Source of the DNA: an uncultured bacterium
GTDB taxonomy: Bacteria; Planctomycetota; UBA1135
Reading direction: 5' to 3'
DNA: 64,000 nucleotides
NCBI GenBank assembly: GCA_937919925.1
Contig: CALFOT010000110.1
Span: 62,001 to 126,000 of the forward strand
In this document: piece after piece, positions 44,355-55,366 of the stretch
How positions within the stretch are numbered: the stretch's first letter is position 1
Layout of the letters: the number at the start of each line of letters is the position of its first letter
Made by a program: the position numbers and the translations under genes
Notes under the pieces: generated by a model
Told to the model about the DNA's origin: nothing
Databases searched by the model: none
Seen by the model: the letters and a program-made list of their open reading frames with translations, nothing else

Positions 44355-45200
44355 GTGATTTCGTCCACCTTCAACACACTCGTGAACTCCCTGGCTGCTT
44401 CTGGCGGCGAGGAAGGTAGTGGCGGCAACCCCTTTGACCACTTGTTCCCGCACGTGGTTCCTCAGGAAAGCTTCCATGGTTATCACTTGCCAACTTTGTT
44501 GGGTATGCAGGTTTGGGATATCCAAATCTTTCAGGTGCTTTCGATTGTGATGATTTTTGTCGTTTTTGCGCGCGTCCGTAGCGTGATCGTGAACCAGGGG
44601 AATGGTCGCGTTTCGAAAGTGATGGCAGGGTGGGTTGCCTGGTTACGCGATGAAGTGGTTTATCCAAGCTTGGGCAAAGAAAATGGCAAGCGTTTGCTGC
44701 CACTCTTCCTGGCAGTTTTCTTCTTTATCACTTTCATGAACCTGTTCGGCTTAGTGCCTTATGGGCTTACCGCCACAGCGAGTGTCTATACCACTGCAGG
44801 CCTAGCAGCGATTACCCTGGTGGTGATGTTGGTGGGTGGCATGATGGCGCAGGGGCCGTTGAAATTCTGGCTAAACTTGGTGCCGAAAGGGGTTCCCGCT
44901 GCGCTCTGGCCATTGTTATTTATCTTGGAGGTAGCTGGTTTGGTCATCAAACCATTTGCCTTGACTATGCGTTTGATGGCGAACATGACTGGAGGCCACT
45001 TGGTCGTCTTGTCTTTCCTCGGCCTGATGTTTTTCTTTGGGCAGAGCAGTACGACGGTTGGCTGGACGGTTTCCCCGTTTGTAGTCGGCATGTCCGTATT
45101 CATGATGATCATCGAGGGCTTCGTCGCCCTTTTGCAAGCTTATGTCTTCACCCTGTTGTCGGTGATTTTCGTCGGCATGTGCTTGCATCCTGACCACTAA
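44355..45200 (+). CDS. atpB: F0F1 ATP synthase subunit a
   Basis: 281-aa membrane stator subunit forming the proton half-channels. A GTG start (44355) is needed since no ATG lies nearby in frame. Six helices are visible; the essential arginine is in FALTMRLMANMTGGH. The C-terminal FVALLQAYVFTLLSVIFVG is typical. The N-terminal part holds a Ser/Gly/Glu-rich segment followed by HVVPQESFHGYHLP. Confidence 0.92.
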   Translation: MISSTFNTLVNSLAASGGEEGSGGNPFDHLFPHVVPQESFHGYHLPTLLGMQVWDIQIFQVLSIVMIFVVFARVRSVIVNQGNGRVSKVMAGWVAWLRDEVVYPSLGKENGKRLLPLFLAVFFFITFMNLFGLVPYGLTATASVYTTAGLAAITLVVMLVGGMMAQGPLKFWLNLVPKGVPAALWPLLFILEVAGLVIKPFALTMRLMANMTGGHLVVLSFLGLMFFFGQSSTTVGWTVSPFVVGMSVFMMIIEGFVALLQAYVFTLLSVIFVGMCLHPDH

Positions 45201-45227
45201 CGAATCCACTTCCAAAACTAACTAGAG

Positions 45228-45515
45228 ATGTTCGACCTTCTCCTTCAAGAGCCGCTAACTGAGGAAGCCCTCAAGCAAGCTGTTACCCTTGCGCAAGCCG
45301 CAAACGATCACGGCGTTGCCGCAATCGGTGCTGGCCTCGCAGTCATTGGTGCCGGTATCGGTATCGGTCTTATCGGTGGTAAAGCCGGTGAAGCCATTGC
45401 CCGCCAGCCAGAATCAACCGCAGACATCAAGAGTAACGCCATCGTTTTGGCTGCTCTCGTTGAAGGTGCAACTTTCTTCGCGATCGTTGTTGGCCTGCTT
45501 TTCGCGCTCAAGTAA
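45228..45515 (+). CDS. atpE: F0F1 ATP synthase subunit c
   Basis: 95-aa rotor-ring subunit: about 30 N-terminal residues, TM1 with the glycine pattern GAGIGIGLIGGKAGEA, loop RQPE (60-63 region), TM2 with ion-carrying Glu79 in LVEGATFF. The sodium-type residues (Gln in TM1 and Ser after Glu, as in Ilyobacter) are replaced by Ile and Gly, so the ring is predicted to carry protons. The N-terminal LTEEALKQAVTLAQAAND is longer than usual and could be a targeting or amphipathic stretch. Confidence 0.93.
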   Translation: MFDLLLQEPLTEEALKQAVTLAQAANDHGVAAIGAGLAVIGAGIGIGLIGGKAGEAIARQPESTADIKSNAIVLAALVEGATFFAIVVGLLFALK

Positions 45516-45532
45516 ACCCTTTCGGGAAGTGT

Positions 45533-45559
45533 GCGTCTTGCCTCATTTGGGCAAGGCGC
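45533..45559 (+). promoter_or_regulatory. Intercistronic hairpin between atpE and atpF
   Basis: A 10-bp stem (45533-45542 with 45550-45559, one G-U) with a 7-nt loop and no T tract. It may protect or process mRNA so that subunit c is made in excess, as needed for the ring. Confidence 0.55.
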
Positions 45560-45578
45560 AGGGTCCCGATTCTGAACC

Positions 45579-46121
45579 ATGTTCAACCTCCTTTTGATCC
45601 CATTGCCAAGTGGCGGCGGAAACGGGCTTGATCGCCTGCTTGAAGTCGGCGCGAGCAGTTTCTTCTGGACGCCGCTGATTTTCCTGCTCACCCTTCCATT
45701 TTTGTGGAAGTTTGTGTTCGGGCCAATCACCAAGGCTCTGGAAGAGCGTGAGGATAATTCACGGAGCGCTGCAGCTGCTGCTGAAGCGGCTCGTGAAGAA
45801 ACCGAGCGTATGAAGGCTGCGATTCAGGAAGATCTCGATGCGGCGCGGCGTGAAGCTGCAAAGCAGGTAGCAGAGGCGAAAACCCGTGCTGCTGAACGCG
45901 AGAAGGAACTGATGGCGGCCGCCAAGGAAGAAGCTGAAAAGGAGCGTTCACGCGCTCAAGCGGAAATTGCACAAGCACTCAACAGTGCGCGTGAAGTTTT
46001 ACGCAAGGAAGCTGTCCAACTTGGTATTGACATTGCGGCTCAAGTCATCAAGCGCGAATTCTCTGACGAGGACCAACAGCGTTTGGTAACTGATTTCCAG
46101 AGCCAAGCAAACCGCAACTAA
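45579..46121 (+). CDS. atpF: F0F1 ATP synthase subunit b
   Basis: 180-aa peripheral stalk: one helix at about 28-48 (FWTPLIFLLTLPFLWKFVFG) and then a long charged coiled coil (60-155) of Ala/Glu/Lys/Arg. Only one b gene is present, so the stalk is probably a homodimer. It ends one base before atpH. Confidence 0.9.
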   Translation: MFNLLLIPLPSGGGNGLDRLLEVGASSFFWTPLIFLLTLPFLWKFVFGPITKALEEREDNSRSAAAAAEAAREETERMKAAIQEDLDAARREAAKQVAEAKTRAAEREKELMAAAKEEAEKERSRAQAEIAQALNSAREVLRKEAVQLGIDIAAQVIKREFSDEDQQRLVTDFQSQANRN

Positions 46122-46122
46122 C

Positions 46123-46677
46123 ATGTCCGCAAATCACGTTTCGTCTGCTGCTCGTCGCTACAGTCGCGCCCTTTTTGAGGTCGCTCTGGAGCAAGGGTCG
46201 CTCGATGCCGTGCGTGCCGATATGAAGCTGCTCGGAACTGTCCTTGCGGAATCCTCCATAGCTTCTGCTCTGGCGGACCCGCGTATGGATGACCGCCAAA
46301 AGCGTGCCATGCTCGATAAAGCATTCCAGGCTTATCTTCACGACCACACGCGCTTTTTGCTCGGTGTTTTGGAGAAGCGCACGCGCTTGGCTTTGCTGGT
46401 GGAAATCCCTGCCGCATTCGAGGAACTGCTGGATGACCATGAAGGTCGGCTGCGCGGGGAACTCGAATCTGCCCGTCCGTTAAGCGATGAGAATCGCGCA
46501 CGTATTGAGGCAGTTTTATCTGATAAAACAGGTAAAAAAGTCTCCTTAGAAACCACGGTCGACGAGACTCTACTCGGCGGCATTCGGGTCACACTCGATG
46601 GTACTCGCTACGACGGCACCGCCAAGGGCCGCCTCGACGGTCTTCGTCAACGTTTAGAGAATGTGGAGCTCCGCTGA
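46123..46677 (+). CDS. atpH: F0F1 ATP synthase subunit delta
   Basis: 184-aa stator subunit joining b to alpha. The N-terminal helix bundle starts with ARRYSRALFEVALEQGSLD, and the C-terminal part has the hallmark ETTVDETLLGGIRVTLDGTR. Length and position are normal. Confidence 0.92.
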   Translation: MSANHVSSAARRYSRALFEVALEQGSLDAVRADMKLLGTVLAESSIASALADPRMDDRQKRAMLDKAFQAYLHDHTRFLLGVLEKRTRLALLVEIPAAFEELLDDHEGRLRGELESARPLSDENRARIEAVLSDKTGKKVSLETTVDETLLGGIRVTLDGTRYDGTAKGRLDGLRQRLENVELR

Positions 46678-46704
46678 GCTGCCAAGATTCAATCGCAATA
46701 AAGA

Positions 46705-48279
46705 ATGGAACTTAAACCATCTGAAGTAACTTCGGTTCTCAAGCAAGAGATCGAAAGTTTCCAGGCAGGCTCTTCGACCGAACAGGTCGGGCAGGTTCTG
46801 CAAGTGGGCGACGGTGTCGCGCGCGTTTATGGCCTTGACAACTGCATGATGTCAGAGCTGATTGAGTTCGCCGGAGGTGCAATGGGCATGGCCCTAAACC
46901 TTGAGGCGGATAACGTCGGCTGTGTGCTGCTCGGTGATGCGGCTTCCGTTAAGGAAGGCGATCTCGTGAAGTGCACCGGGCGCATCATTTCGGTTCCAAC
47001 GGGTGACCAGTTGCTTGGCCGTGTGGTCAATGCACTGGGTGTACCGGTGGATGGCAAAGGGCCAGTCAAAACTACCGATGCCGATTTGCGGCCGATTGAG
47101 CAGGAAGCTCCTTCGGTGGTGGAGCGCGAGCCGGTGTCGGAACCGATGGCCACCGGCCTCAAGGCGATTGATGCGATGATCCCAGTGGGTCGCGGGCAAC
47201 GCGAATTGCTGATTGGTGACCGTCAAACTGGTAAGACTGCCATCGCAATCGATGCCATCATCAACCAGAAGTTCACTGGCGGGGGAGACCCTGCCAATGA
47301 GGAGCAAGTCCTCTGCGTGTACGTCGCGATTGGTCAAAAACAATCCACCGTGGTGGATGTGCAGCGCAAACTTGATGCTGCCGGCGCTTCGCCTTACACC
47401 ATCATTGTGAATGCCTCGGCTTCGGAAGAAGCTTCGATGCAGTTCATCGCTCCCTATTCAGGCACAGCTATGGCAGAGCGTTTTCGCGACGCCGGCCGCC
47501 ATGTTTTGATTATCTACGATGACCTCACGAAACAGGCTTATGCCTACCGTCAAGTGATGTTGCTACTGCGTCGTCCTCCAGGCCGCGAGGCTTACCCAGG
47601 CGATGTTTTCAACCTGCACTCACGCTTGTTGGAACGCTCCGCAAAGGTTGCCAAAAACGCCCCGGACATCAACCCGAAGAAATACTCGAAAGGTGGCGGT
47701 TCGATTACGGCCCTGCCGATTATCGAGACTCAAGAGGGGGATGTATCGGCTTACATTCCAACCAACGTAATTTCGATTACCGATGGTCAGATTTTCCTTG
47801 AGTCCGACTTGTTCTACTCCGGCGTGCGCCCAGCAGTCAACGTTGGAATTTCAGTTTCGCGTGTAGGCGGTGCTGCTCAAACGCCAGCGATGAAAAAGGT
47901 TGCCGGTGGTTTGCGCATCAACCTCGCCCAATACCGGGAACTGGAAGCTTTCGCGCAGTTCGGATCCGATTTGGATTCCGCCACGCAACAGGCACTCACC
48001 CGCGGCGCACGCTTGGTAGAGCTTCTGAAGCAAGGCCAATACCGTCCAATGGAAAACGCTGACCAAATCGTTTCCATTTTTGCAGGCACCGCCGGCAAGC
48101 TTGATAGCGTTGACGTCAAGCAGGTGGTGGAGTTCGCCGAAGGCTTCATCGAGTTCATGAAGTCCAACCATGCAGAAATCATGGTGGACCTGAATAAGTG
48201 GAGCACTAAGTGGACGGAGGAACTGGCAGCATCGGTTGGTGCTGCTTGCGATACATTCAAAGCCCAATTTGTCGCCTAA
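46705..48279 (+). CDS. atpA: F0F1 ATP synthase subunit alpha
   Basis: 524-aa non-catalytic nucleotide-binding subunit. Walker A GDRQTGKT, then [12 protein letters not shown], the alpha-type [16 protein letters not shown] and the alpha/beta signature near PALPIIETQ-like [18 protein letters not shown]. Length is typical. Confidence 0.96.
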   Translation: MELKPSEVTSVLKQEIESFQAGSSTEQVGQVLQVGDGVARVYGLDNCMMSELIEFAGGAMGMALNLEADNVGCVLLGDAASVKEGDLVKCTGRIISVPTGDQLLGRVVNALGVPVDGKGPVKTTDADLRPIEQEAPSVVEREPVSEPMATGLKAIDAMIPVGRGQRELLIGDRQTGKTAIAIDAIINQKFTGGGDPANEEQVLCVYVAIGQKQSTVVDVQRKLDAAGASPYTIIVNASASEEASMQFIAPYSGTAMAERFRDAGRHVLIIYDDLTKQAYAYRQVMLLLRRPPGREAYPGDVFNLHSRLLERSAKVAKNAPDINPKKYSKGGGSITALPIIETQEGDVSAYIPTNVISITDGQIFLESDLFYSGVRPAVNVGISVSRVGGAAQTPAMKKVAGGLRINLAQYRELEAFAQFGSDLDSATQQALTRGARLVELLKQGQYRPMENADQIVSIFAGTAGKLDSVDVKQVVEFAEGFIEFMKSNHAEIMVDLNKWSTKWTEELAASVGAACDTFKAQFVA

Positions 48280-48294
48280 TAAGACAATCTAACC

Positions 48295-50621
<2,327 letters not shown>

Positions 50622-50638
50622 ACTTTGGCAGAATCGGA

Positions 50639-51055
50639 ATGAGTACTCCCTCTACTTTGCTAACTTTGCGCATCGTCTCCCCAGAGGAGACGGTCTTTGA
50701 TGCTGAGGTGAAATCGGTGCAAGTACCGGGGGAAGATGGCCTTTTCGGGGTGCTCCCGCGTCACGCAACCATGGTTTCCAACACCGACAGCGGTTTGCTG
50801 CGGGCAGTAGGGGCACAGGGTGAGATCATTGAATATGTGATTCACGGGGGTTTCTGCGAGGTGCGTGATAATGTCGTCACGGTGCTTTCTCGTTCGGCAG
50901 AGAAGGCCGAAGAAATCGATTTGGACCGCGCCCGAAAGGCCGCCAGCCGCGCCCTCGAGATTTTGCAGAGCGATATGGCGGAGATGGATTTCGCGCGCGC
51001 GAGTGCTGCATTGCGACGCGCCATGATTCGCGAAAAGTTGGCCCGCAAACGATGA
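50639..51055 (+). CDS. atpC: F0F1 ATP synthase subunit epsilon
   Basis: 138 aa: N-terminal beta sandwich (LRIVSPEETVFDAEVKSVQVPG, LPRHATMVS) and a two-helix C-terminal inhibitor domain (EEIDLDRARKAASRALEIL). Its stop overlaps aspS by four bases, linking the ATPase operon to the translation genes. Confidence 0.93.
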   Translation: MSTPSTLLTLRIVSPEETVFDAEVKSVQVPGEDGLFGVLPRHATMVSNTDSGLLRAVGAQGEIIEYVIHGGFCEVRDNVVTVLSRSAEKAEEIDLDRARKAASRALEILQSDMAEMDFARASAALRRAMIREKLARKR

Positions 51056-52893
51056 ACGGCGCCACCGCCATGCGTTCGCATACCTGCGGTGAGCTACGTG
51101 CGAAAGACATTGGATCAGAAGTGCTCCTCTCTGGTTGGGTGGCAAACCGTCGCGATCACGGTCCGGTGCGCTTTGTCGATTTGCGTGATCGCTATGGCAT
51201 CATTCAGTTAATCGCCGAACAGGACGCTTCACCAGCTGGCATGGAGGGCTTAAATGGTCTTCACCCCGAAGATGTGATTCAGGTACGCGGTACCGTACGG
51301 AGGCGCGCGGCAGGACAGCACAACGCCGAGCGCCCCACTGGCGAGGTCGAAGTGATGGTGGCTGCCGTCGAAAAAATTTCCGCGGCAGTACGTTTGCCGT
51401 TTGAAATTGCCGATTACATTGACGTGCCGGAGGAAATGCGCTTGCGTTTTCGCTACTTGGATATGCGTCGCTCGCCGTTGCAAGAACGGATGAAGTTACG
51501 CACCCAAGCAAATCATGCTTTCCGTTGTGCGCTCGTTGCAGAAGGTTTCTACGAAATCGAAACCCCAATGCTCACGCGTAGTACCCCCGAGGGCGCGCGC
51601 GATTATCTGGTTCCGAGTCGCATGCGCCTTGGCTCTTGGTATGCCTTGCCGCAGTCACCGCAGTTGTTCAAGCAATTGAGCATGGTCGGTGGCATGGACA
51701 AGTATTTCCAAATTGCACGCTGTATGCGCGATGAAGACTTACGCGCAGACCGTCAGCCCGAGTTCACCCAGCTCGATATGGAAATGTCTTTTGTCGATGA
51801 AGAAGATGTTTTTGCGCTGGTGGAGCGGGTGATGTCCGCTGTTTATCTGGCCATCAACGGGCAAGCGCTGGCGCTACCGCTGCAACGCATGTCGTTTACG
51901 GAATCCGTACGCCGTTTCGCTACCGATAAGCCTGATTTACGCAACCCACTGGAGGTCGTCGATTTGGCCAGCGAAGGTTGCCATCTAGGCTTTAGCTTAT
52001 TCAACGATGTGCTTCACAAGGGTGGCTGGGTGCGTGGAATTCGTGTGCCCGGCGGCGGTTCGCTTTCACGCAAACAAATTGATTCCATTGAAACCGCCGC
52101 GAAAGATGCCGGTGCCGGTGGGGCAGCTTGGTGTAAAGTTGCGGAAGAAGGCCCCAGTGGTCCTTTGTCGCGCTTTCTAAAAGTTGCAGAAGGTGAAACC
52201 CCGATCGATTGCCCAGTCAAAATTGGTGGACTTTCTCGGGGCGGAGCGGATTTCCTAAAAGCACTCGAAGCTCTACCAGGCGACTTGGTTGTGACCATCG
52301 CCGATGCACCGCGCCGCGCGCTGACGGCCTTGGATGCCGTGCGCAATAAAGCTGGCCAGCTGATGGATTTCATCCAGGGCCCGGACCGCTTGTTGTGGAT
52401 TACGGAGTTTCCACTTTTCGAAGAAACGGAAGCCGGTGGCTACCATCCTGCCCATCACCCCTTCACCTGTCCGGTGATGGAAGATCTGCCAGCACTGCTT
52501 GCTGGAGAGAAGGCCTCAATTCGATCGCGCGCTTATGATTTGGTTTTAAATGGCGTCGAGCTGGGTTCTGGATCCGTGCGTATCCACGATCGCGACCTGC
52601 AGAAAACTATTTTCGCAGCGATTGGCCTGAGCGAAGAGGTTGCCAATGAGCGCTTCTCATTTTTGCTCGAAGCTTTCCGTTACGGCGTTCCTCCGCATGC
52701 TGGTTTTGCCATTGGCTTAGACCGTTTGTACGCACTCCTCTTCGGCGCCGACACCATTCGGGATGTCATTGCGTTCCCGAAGACTGCCACCGCGAGTTGC
52801 CCCTTAACTGGAGCGCCGTCGGTGGTCGATGACCATCAGATGGAGGAACTGGGACTTTCCCAACGCACTCCAGCCCCTTTGAACGAGGCATAA
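51052..52893 (+). CDS. aspS: Aspartyl-tRNA synthetase (probably non-discriminating type)
   Basis: 613-aa class II synthetase of the bacterial type with a GAD insertion (about 300-415). N-terminal anticodon domain SGWVANRRDHGPVRFVDLRD, motif 2 RCMRDEDLRADRQPEFTQLD, motif 3 GFAIGLDRLYALLFG. His36 in RRDHG and Gly88 in RRAAG are, by comparison with characterised bacterial AspRS, the residues of non-discriminating enzymes that also charge tRNA-Asn. AsnRS is nevertheless present at 6198. ATG 51070 is an alternative start. Confidence 0.93.
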   Translation: MNGATAMRSHTCGELRAKDIGSEVLLSGWVANRRDHGPVRFVDLRDRYGIIQLIAEQDASPAGMEGLNGLHPEDVIQVRGTVRRRAAGQHNAERPTGEVEVMVAAVEKISAAVRLPFEIADYIDVPEEMRLRFRYLDMRRSPLQERMKLRTQANHAFRCALVAEGFYEIETPMLTRSTPEGARDYLVPSRMRLGSWYALPQSPQLFKQLSMVGGMDKYFQIARCMRDEDLRADRQPEFTQLDMEMSFVDEEDVFALVERVMSAVYLAINGQALALPLQRMSFTESVRRFATDKPDLRNPLEVVDLASEGCHLGFSLFNDVLHKGGWVRGIRVPGGGSLSRKQIDSIETAAKDAGAGGAAWCKVAEEGPSGPLSRFLKVAEGETPIDCPVKIGGLSRGGADFLKALEALPGDLVVTIADAPRRALTALDAVRNKAGQLMDFIQGPDRLLWITEFPLFEETEAGGYHPAHHPFTCPVMEDLPALLAGEKASIRSRAYDLVLNGVELGSGSVRIHDRDLQKTIFAAIGLSEEVANERFSFLLEAFRYGVPPHAGFAIGLDRLYALLFGADTIRDVIAFPKTATASCPLTGAPSVVDDHQMEELGLSQRTPAPLNEA

Positions 52894-52895
52894 CC

Positions 52896-53669
52896 ATAGG
52901 AACATCAAAACGTTACTCAGCTCCTGAGAAGGAGAAATACCGGATAAACCGACGGATTCGAATCCGCGAAGTTTTCCTAATCGATGAACATGGCACGCAA
53001 ATCGGCCCAACGTCCATTCAAGTGGCGTTGAAGCAAGCGGAAGCAGCTGGGCTTGACCTAGTAGAAGTCGCCCCGAACTCGCGTCCGCCGGTATGCAAGA
53101 TTCTCGATTACGGTCGGTTCAAGTATGAACAAAAGAAAAAGACCAAGGGTAAACCGAAGTCCACATCTTCTGTTTTGAAAGAAGTACGGGTGCGCCCCAA
53201 AATTGATGTCCATGACTTGGAAATCAAGATCCGCAAGGCACGCGAGTTTCTAGAGGCTGGGCACAAGGTACAAGTCACTTGCTTGTTTCGCGGCCGGGAA
53301 ATGGCTTATCAAAGCATTGGCCGTGCGGTCATGCTGAAAGTTGCCAAAGAGCTCGAGGACATTGCGCGGGTAGAGCGTGATCCCCGCATGGAAGGCCGCC
53401 GCATGAATTTAATGATGGGTAAGCGCACCACGCCGTTGGTTCGTTCCAGTGAAACTCCAGAAGAGCAGAGCCCCAAAGCCACCGTGGCTATGCCGGTGAC
53501 GCACCAGGAGGATTTTGCCGATTTACCCGCTATTCCGGCCAAACCTAGGGAACCCAAAGCCGCCGTGGAGCCGGAGATTCATGAAGTCGAGCCTCCAGAG
53601 GCCAGCCAAGAGGGCAATCCGGAGGCCATTGAGGCCAATCCAGAGGCTACTCCTGAGAAGCCCGCATAA
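52896..53669 (+). CDS. infC: Translation initiation factor IF-3 (probable AUA start), with acidic C-terminal tail
   Basis: 257 aa if started at AUA 52896, preceded by GAGG at the right distance (7 nt). The frame then reads IGTSKRYSAPEKEKYRINRRIR, the basic N-terminus expected of IF-3; standard start codons appear only after the first conserved strand. Domain signatures follow: IGPTSIQVALKQAEAAGLDLV, APNSRPPVCKILDYGRFKYE, and the C-domain REMAYQSIGRAVMLKVAKEL. AUA 52944, with AAGGAG 9 nt upstream, is the alternative start. About 75 Glu/Pro/Ala-rich residues follow the normal C-terminus. Confidence 0.85.
   Translation: MGTSKRYSAPEKEKYRINRRIRIREVFLIDEHGTQIGPTSIQVALKQAEAAGLDLVEVAPNSRPPVCKILDYGRFKYEQKKKTKGKPKSTSSVLKEVRVRPKIDVHDLEIKIRKAREFLEAGHKVQVTCLFRGREMAYQSIGRAVMLKVAKELEDIARVERDPRMEGRRMNLMMGKRTTPLVRSSETPEEQSPKATVAMPVTHQEDFADLPAIPAKPREPKAAVEPEIHEVEPPEASQEGNPEAIEANPEATPEKPA
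52921..52934 (+). promoter_or_regulatory. CTCCT-GAGA-AGGAG hairpin at the infC start region
   Basis: A perfect 5-bp stem closed by a GNRA-type loop (GAGA) masks an AGGAG site. If translation starts at AUA 52944 this would sequester its ribosome site; if at 52896 the hairpin lies within the coding region. Confidence 0.4.
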
Positions 53670-53677
53670 GGCAACTC

Positions 53678-53705
53678 TTGACCCACGCCGCTGATGCATT
53701 AGAAT
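53678..53705 (+). promoter_or_regulatory. Probable sigma-70-type promoter upstream of rpmI
   Basis: TTGACC (53678-53683), 16-nt spacer, TAGAAT (53700-53705): each hexamer matches the consensus in five of six positions. It lies between infC and rpmI and would give rpmI-rplT-pheST independent expression. Confidence 0.65.
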
Positions 53706-53751
53706 ACGCGGCCCATTTTCCCCACTTGGCCCTAAGACACAGGAGGATACT

Positions 53752-53946
53752 GTGCCCAAGCAGAAAACTAAAAAAGCTGTCTCAAAAAGATTCCGACTTA
53801 CCAAAAACGGTAAAGTCATGCGCCGTCACCAAATGACGGGGCACTTCATGTGCGCAAAGTCGTCCAAGCGGCGGCGTAACTTGCGACGGGTCGCAGTTGT
53901 TCCTGGCGGAATTGCTAAGAATCTCGCCAAACTCCTTCAAAATTGA
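53752..53946 (+). CDS. rpmI: 50S ribosomal protein L35
   Basis: 64 aa, very basic. GTG start with a strong AGGAGG site five bases before it. KTKKAVSKRFRLTKNGKVMRR and KSSKRRRNLRR are diagnostic. Usual infC-rpmI-rplT order. Confidence 0.95.
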   Translation: MPKQKTKKAVSKRFRLTKNGKVMRRHQMTGHFMCAKSSKRRRNLRRVAVVPGGIAKNLAKLLQN

Positions 53947-53957
53947 GGTAATTAGGA

Positions 53958-54317
53958 ATGACCAGAGCTCGTAACGTAGTACCTCGCGTCCGTCGTCGTA
54001 AGCGCCTTATGCGCCGTGCGAAAGGATTTTGGGGCGGTCGTCACCGTTTGTTGCGCACAGTCAAAGAGACTTTGTTGCGCGCCGGTAACTTCGCCTACCG
54101 CGATCGTAAAAACCGCAAACGTGAGTTTCGCAAATTGTGGGTGCAGCGCATCAACGCTGCTGCGCGCATGAACGGCATGAATTACAGTCGTCTGATGAAT
54201 GGCATGAATAAGGCCGATATCCAGATTGACCGCAAAGCTTTGTCTGAGCTTGCTTTCCACGATCCAGCTGCATTCCGGGCGATTGTGCAAAAGGCTCAAG
54301 CTGCACTCGCTGCATAA
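53958..54317 (+). CDS. rplT: 50S ribosomal protein L20
   Basis: 119 aa. MTRARNVVPRVRRRKRLMRRAKGFWG, RKNRKREFRKLWVQRINAAAR and MNGMNKADIQIDRKALSELA are all typical. In other bacteria L20 represses its own operon by binding the leader. Confidence 0.95.
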   Translation: MTRARNVVPRVRRRKRLMRRAKGFWGGRHRLLRTVKETLLRAGNFAYRDRKNRKREFRKLWVQRINAAARMNGMNYSRLMNGMNKADIQIDRKALSELAFHDPAAFRAIVQKAQAALAA

Positions 54318-54328
54318 GTTGGCCACCG

Positions 54329-55366
54329 ATGCGTGACCGTCTCGAAGCACTTTGCCGCGACGGAATCGCTGCGGTTTCTGAAGCCAAAAGCGCCGACGCC
54401 CTACAGGAGGTTGAAATCCACCTGCTAGGGCGCAACGGTGCGCTCACTGCCCTGTTGAAAGGTTTGGGCAAACTCTCTGCCGCAGAACGTCCTGCAGCTG
54501 GCAAATTGGCGAATGAGGTCAAGCAAGCCCTGCAACAAGCCGTTGAAGAGGGCCGTTGTAGCCTTGCCCAAGCGGAACTGGCGCAAGACCTGTCAGGTGT
54601 GGGGATGGATCCAACTCTACCCGGTTCGGATTTGCCTTCCGGAGGGGTTCACCCGGTTATGGCAGTGGCTCGCGAACTGGAGGATCTGTTCAGCTCGATG
54701 GGTTATGTGGTGTGGGACGGACCTGAAATCGAAACAGAAGCTCACAACTTTGACGATCTCAACATCCCCACAGACCATCCGGCACGGGAATCGCACGACA
54801 CGATTTGGATGCAGGATCACGGCACCAGTGGGCGTCTGTGCTTGCGCACCCACACATCGCCGGTGCAAATCCGCGCGCTGCAGAAATTCGGTGCACCGCT
54901 GCGTGTGATTGCTCCTGGTCGGGTGTTTCGTCAAGAAGCGCAGGATGCTACTCACGAACACACTTTTCATCAGATGGAGGGTCTAGTCGTGGACAAAGGC
55001 ATTGGAGTACCCCATATGCTTCACGCCATGAACAGCATGCTCGAGGGTGTCTTTGGCCGCCAGTTGGAAACGCGTTTGCGGCCCGGATTTTTTCCATTTG
55101 TAGAGCCTGGTTTTGAGCTGGATGCGCGTTGCCCCTTTTGCAAAGAAGGTTGTAAGGTGTGCAAAGGTTCCACTTGGATTGAACTGATGCCGGGTGGCTT
55201 GGTGCATCCACATGTGCTGCTTTCGGCGGGTTTAGATCCGCAAGTTTATAGTGGTTTTGCCTTTGGCTTAGGCCTCTCACGCATGGCCATGTTACGTTAT
55301 GGCATCCATGACATTCGTTGGATGATGAGCGGCGATTTACGTTTCCTCGAACAGTTTCCAGCATGA
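54329..55366 (+). CDS. pheS: Phenylalanyl-tRNA synthetase alpha subunit
   Basis: 345-aa catalytic class II subunit. N-terminal coiled coil, then MGYVVWDGPEIETEAHNFDDL, motif 2 VIAPGRVFRQEAQDATHEHTFHQMEG and motif 3 GFAFGLGLSRMAMLRYGI. The ATGA overlap with pheT supports equimolar alpha2beta2 assembly. Confidence 0.95.
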   Translation: MRDRLEALCRDGIAAVSEAKSADALQEVEIHLLGRNGALTALLKGLGKLSAAERPAAGKLANEVKQALQQAVEEGRCSLAQAELAQDLSGVGMDPTLPGSDLPSGGVHPVMAVARELEDLFSSMGYVVWDGPEIETEAHNFDDLNIPTDHPARESHDTIWMQDHGTSGRLCLRTHTSPVQIRALQKFGAPLRVIAPGRVFRQEAQDATHEHTFHQMEGLVVDKGIGVPHMLHAMNSMLEGVFGRQLETRLRPGFFPFVEPGFELDARCPFCKEGCKVCKGSTWIELMPGGLVHPHVLLSAGLDPQVYSGFAFGLGLSRMAMLRYGIHDIRWMMSGDLRFLEQFPA

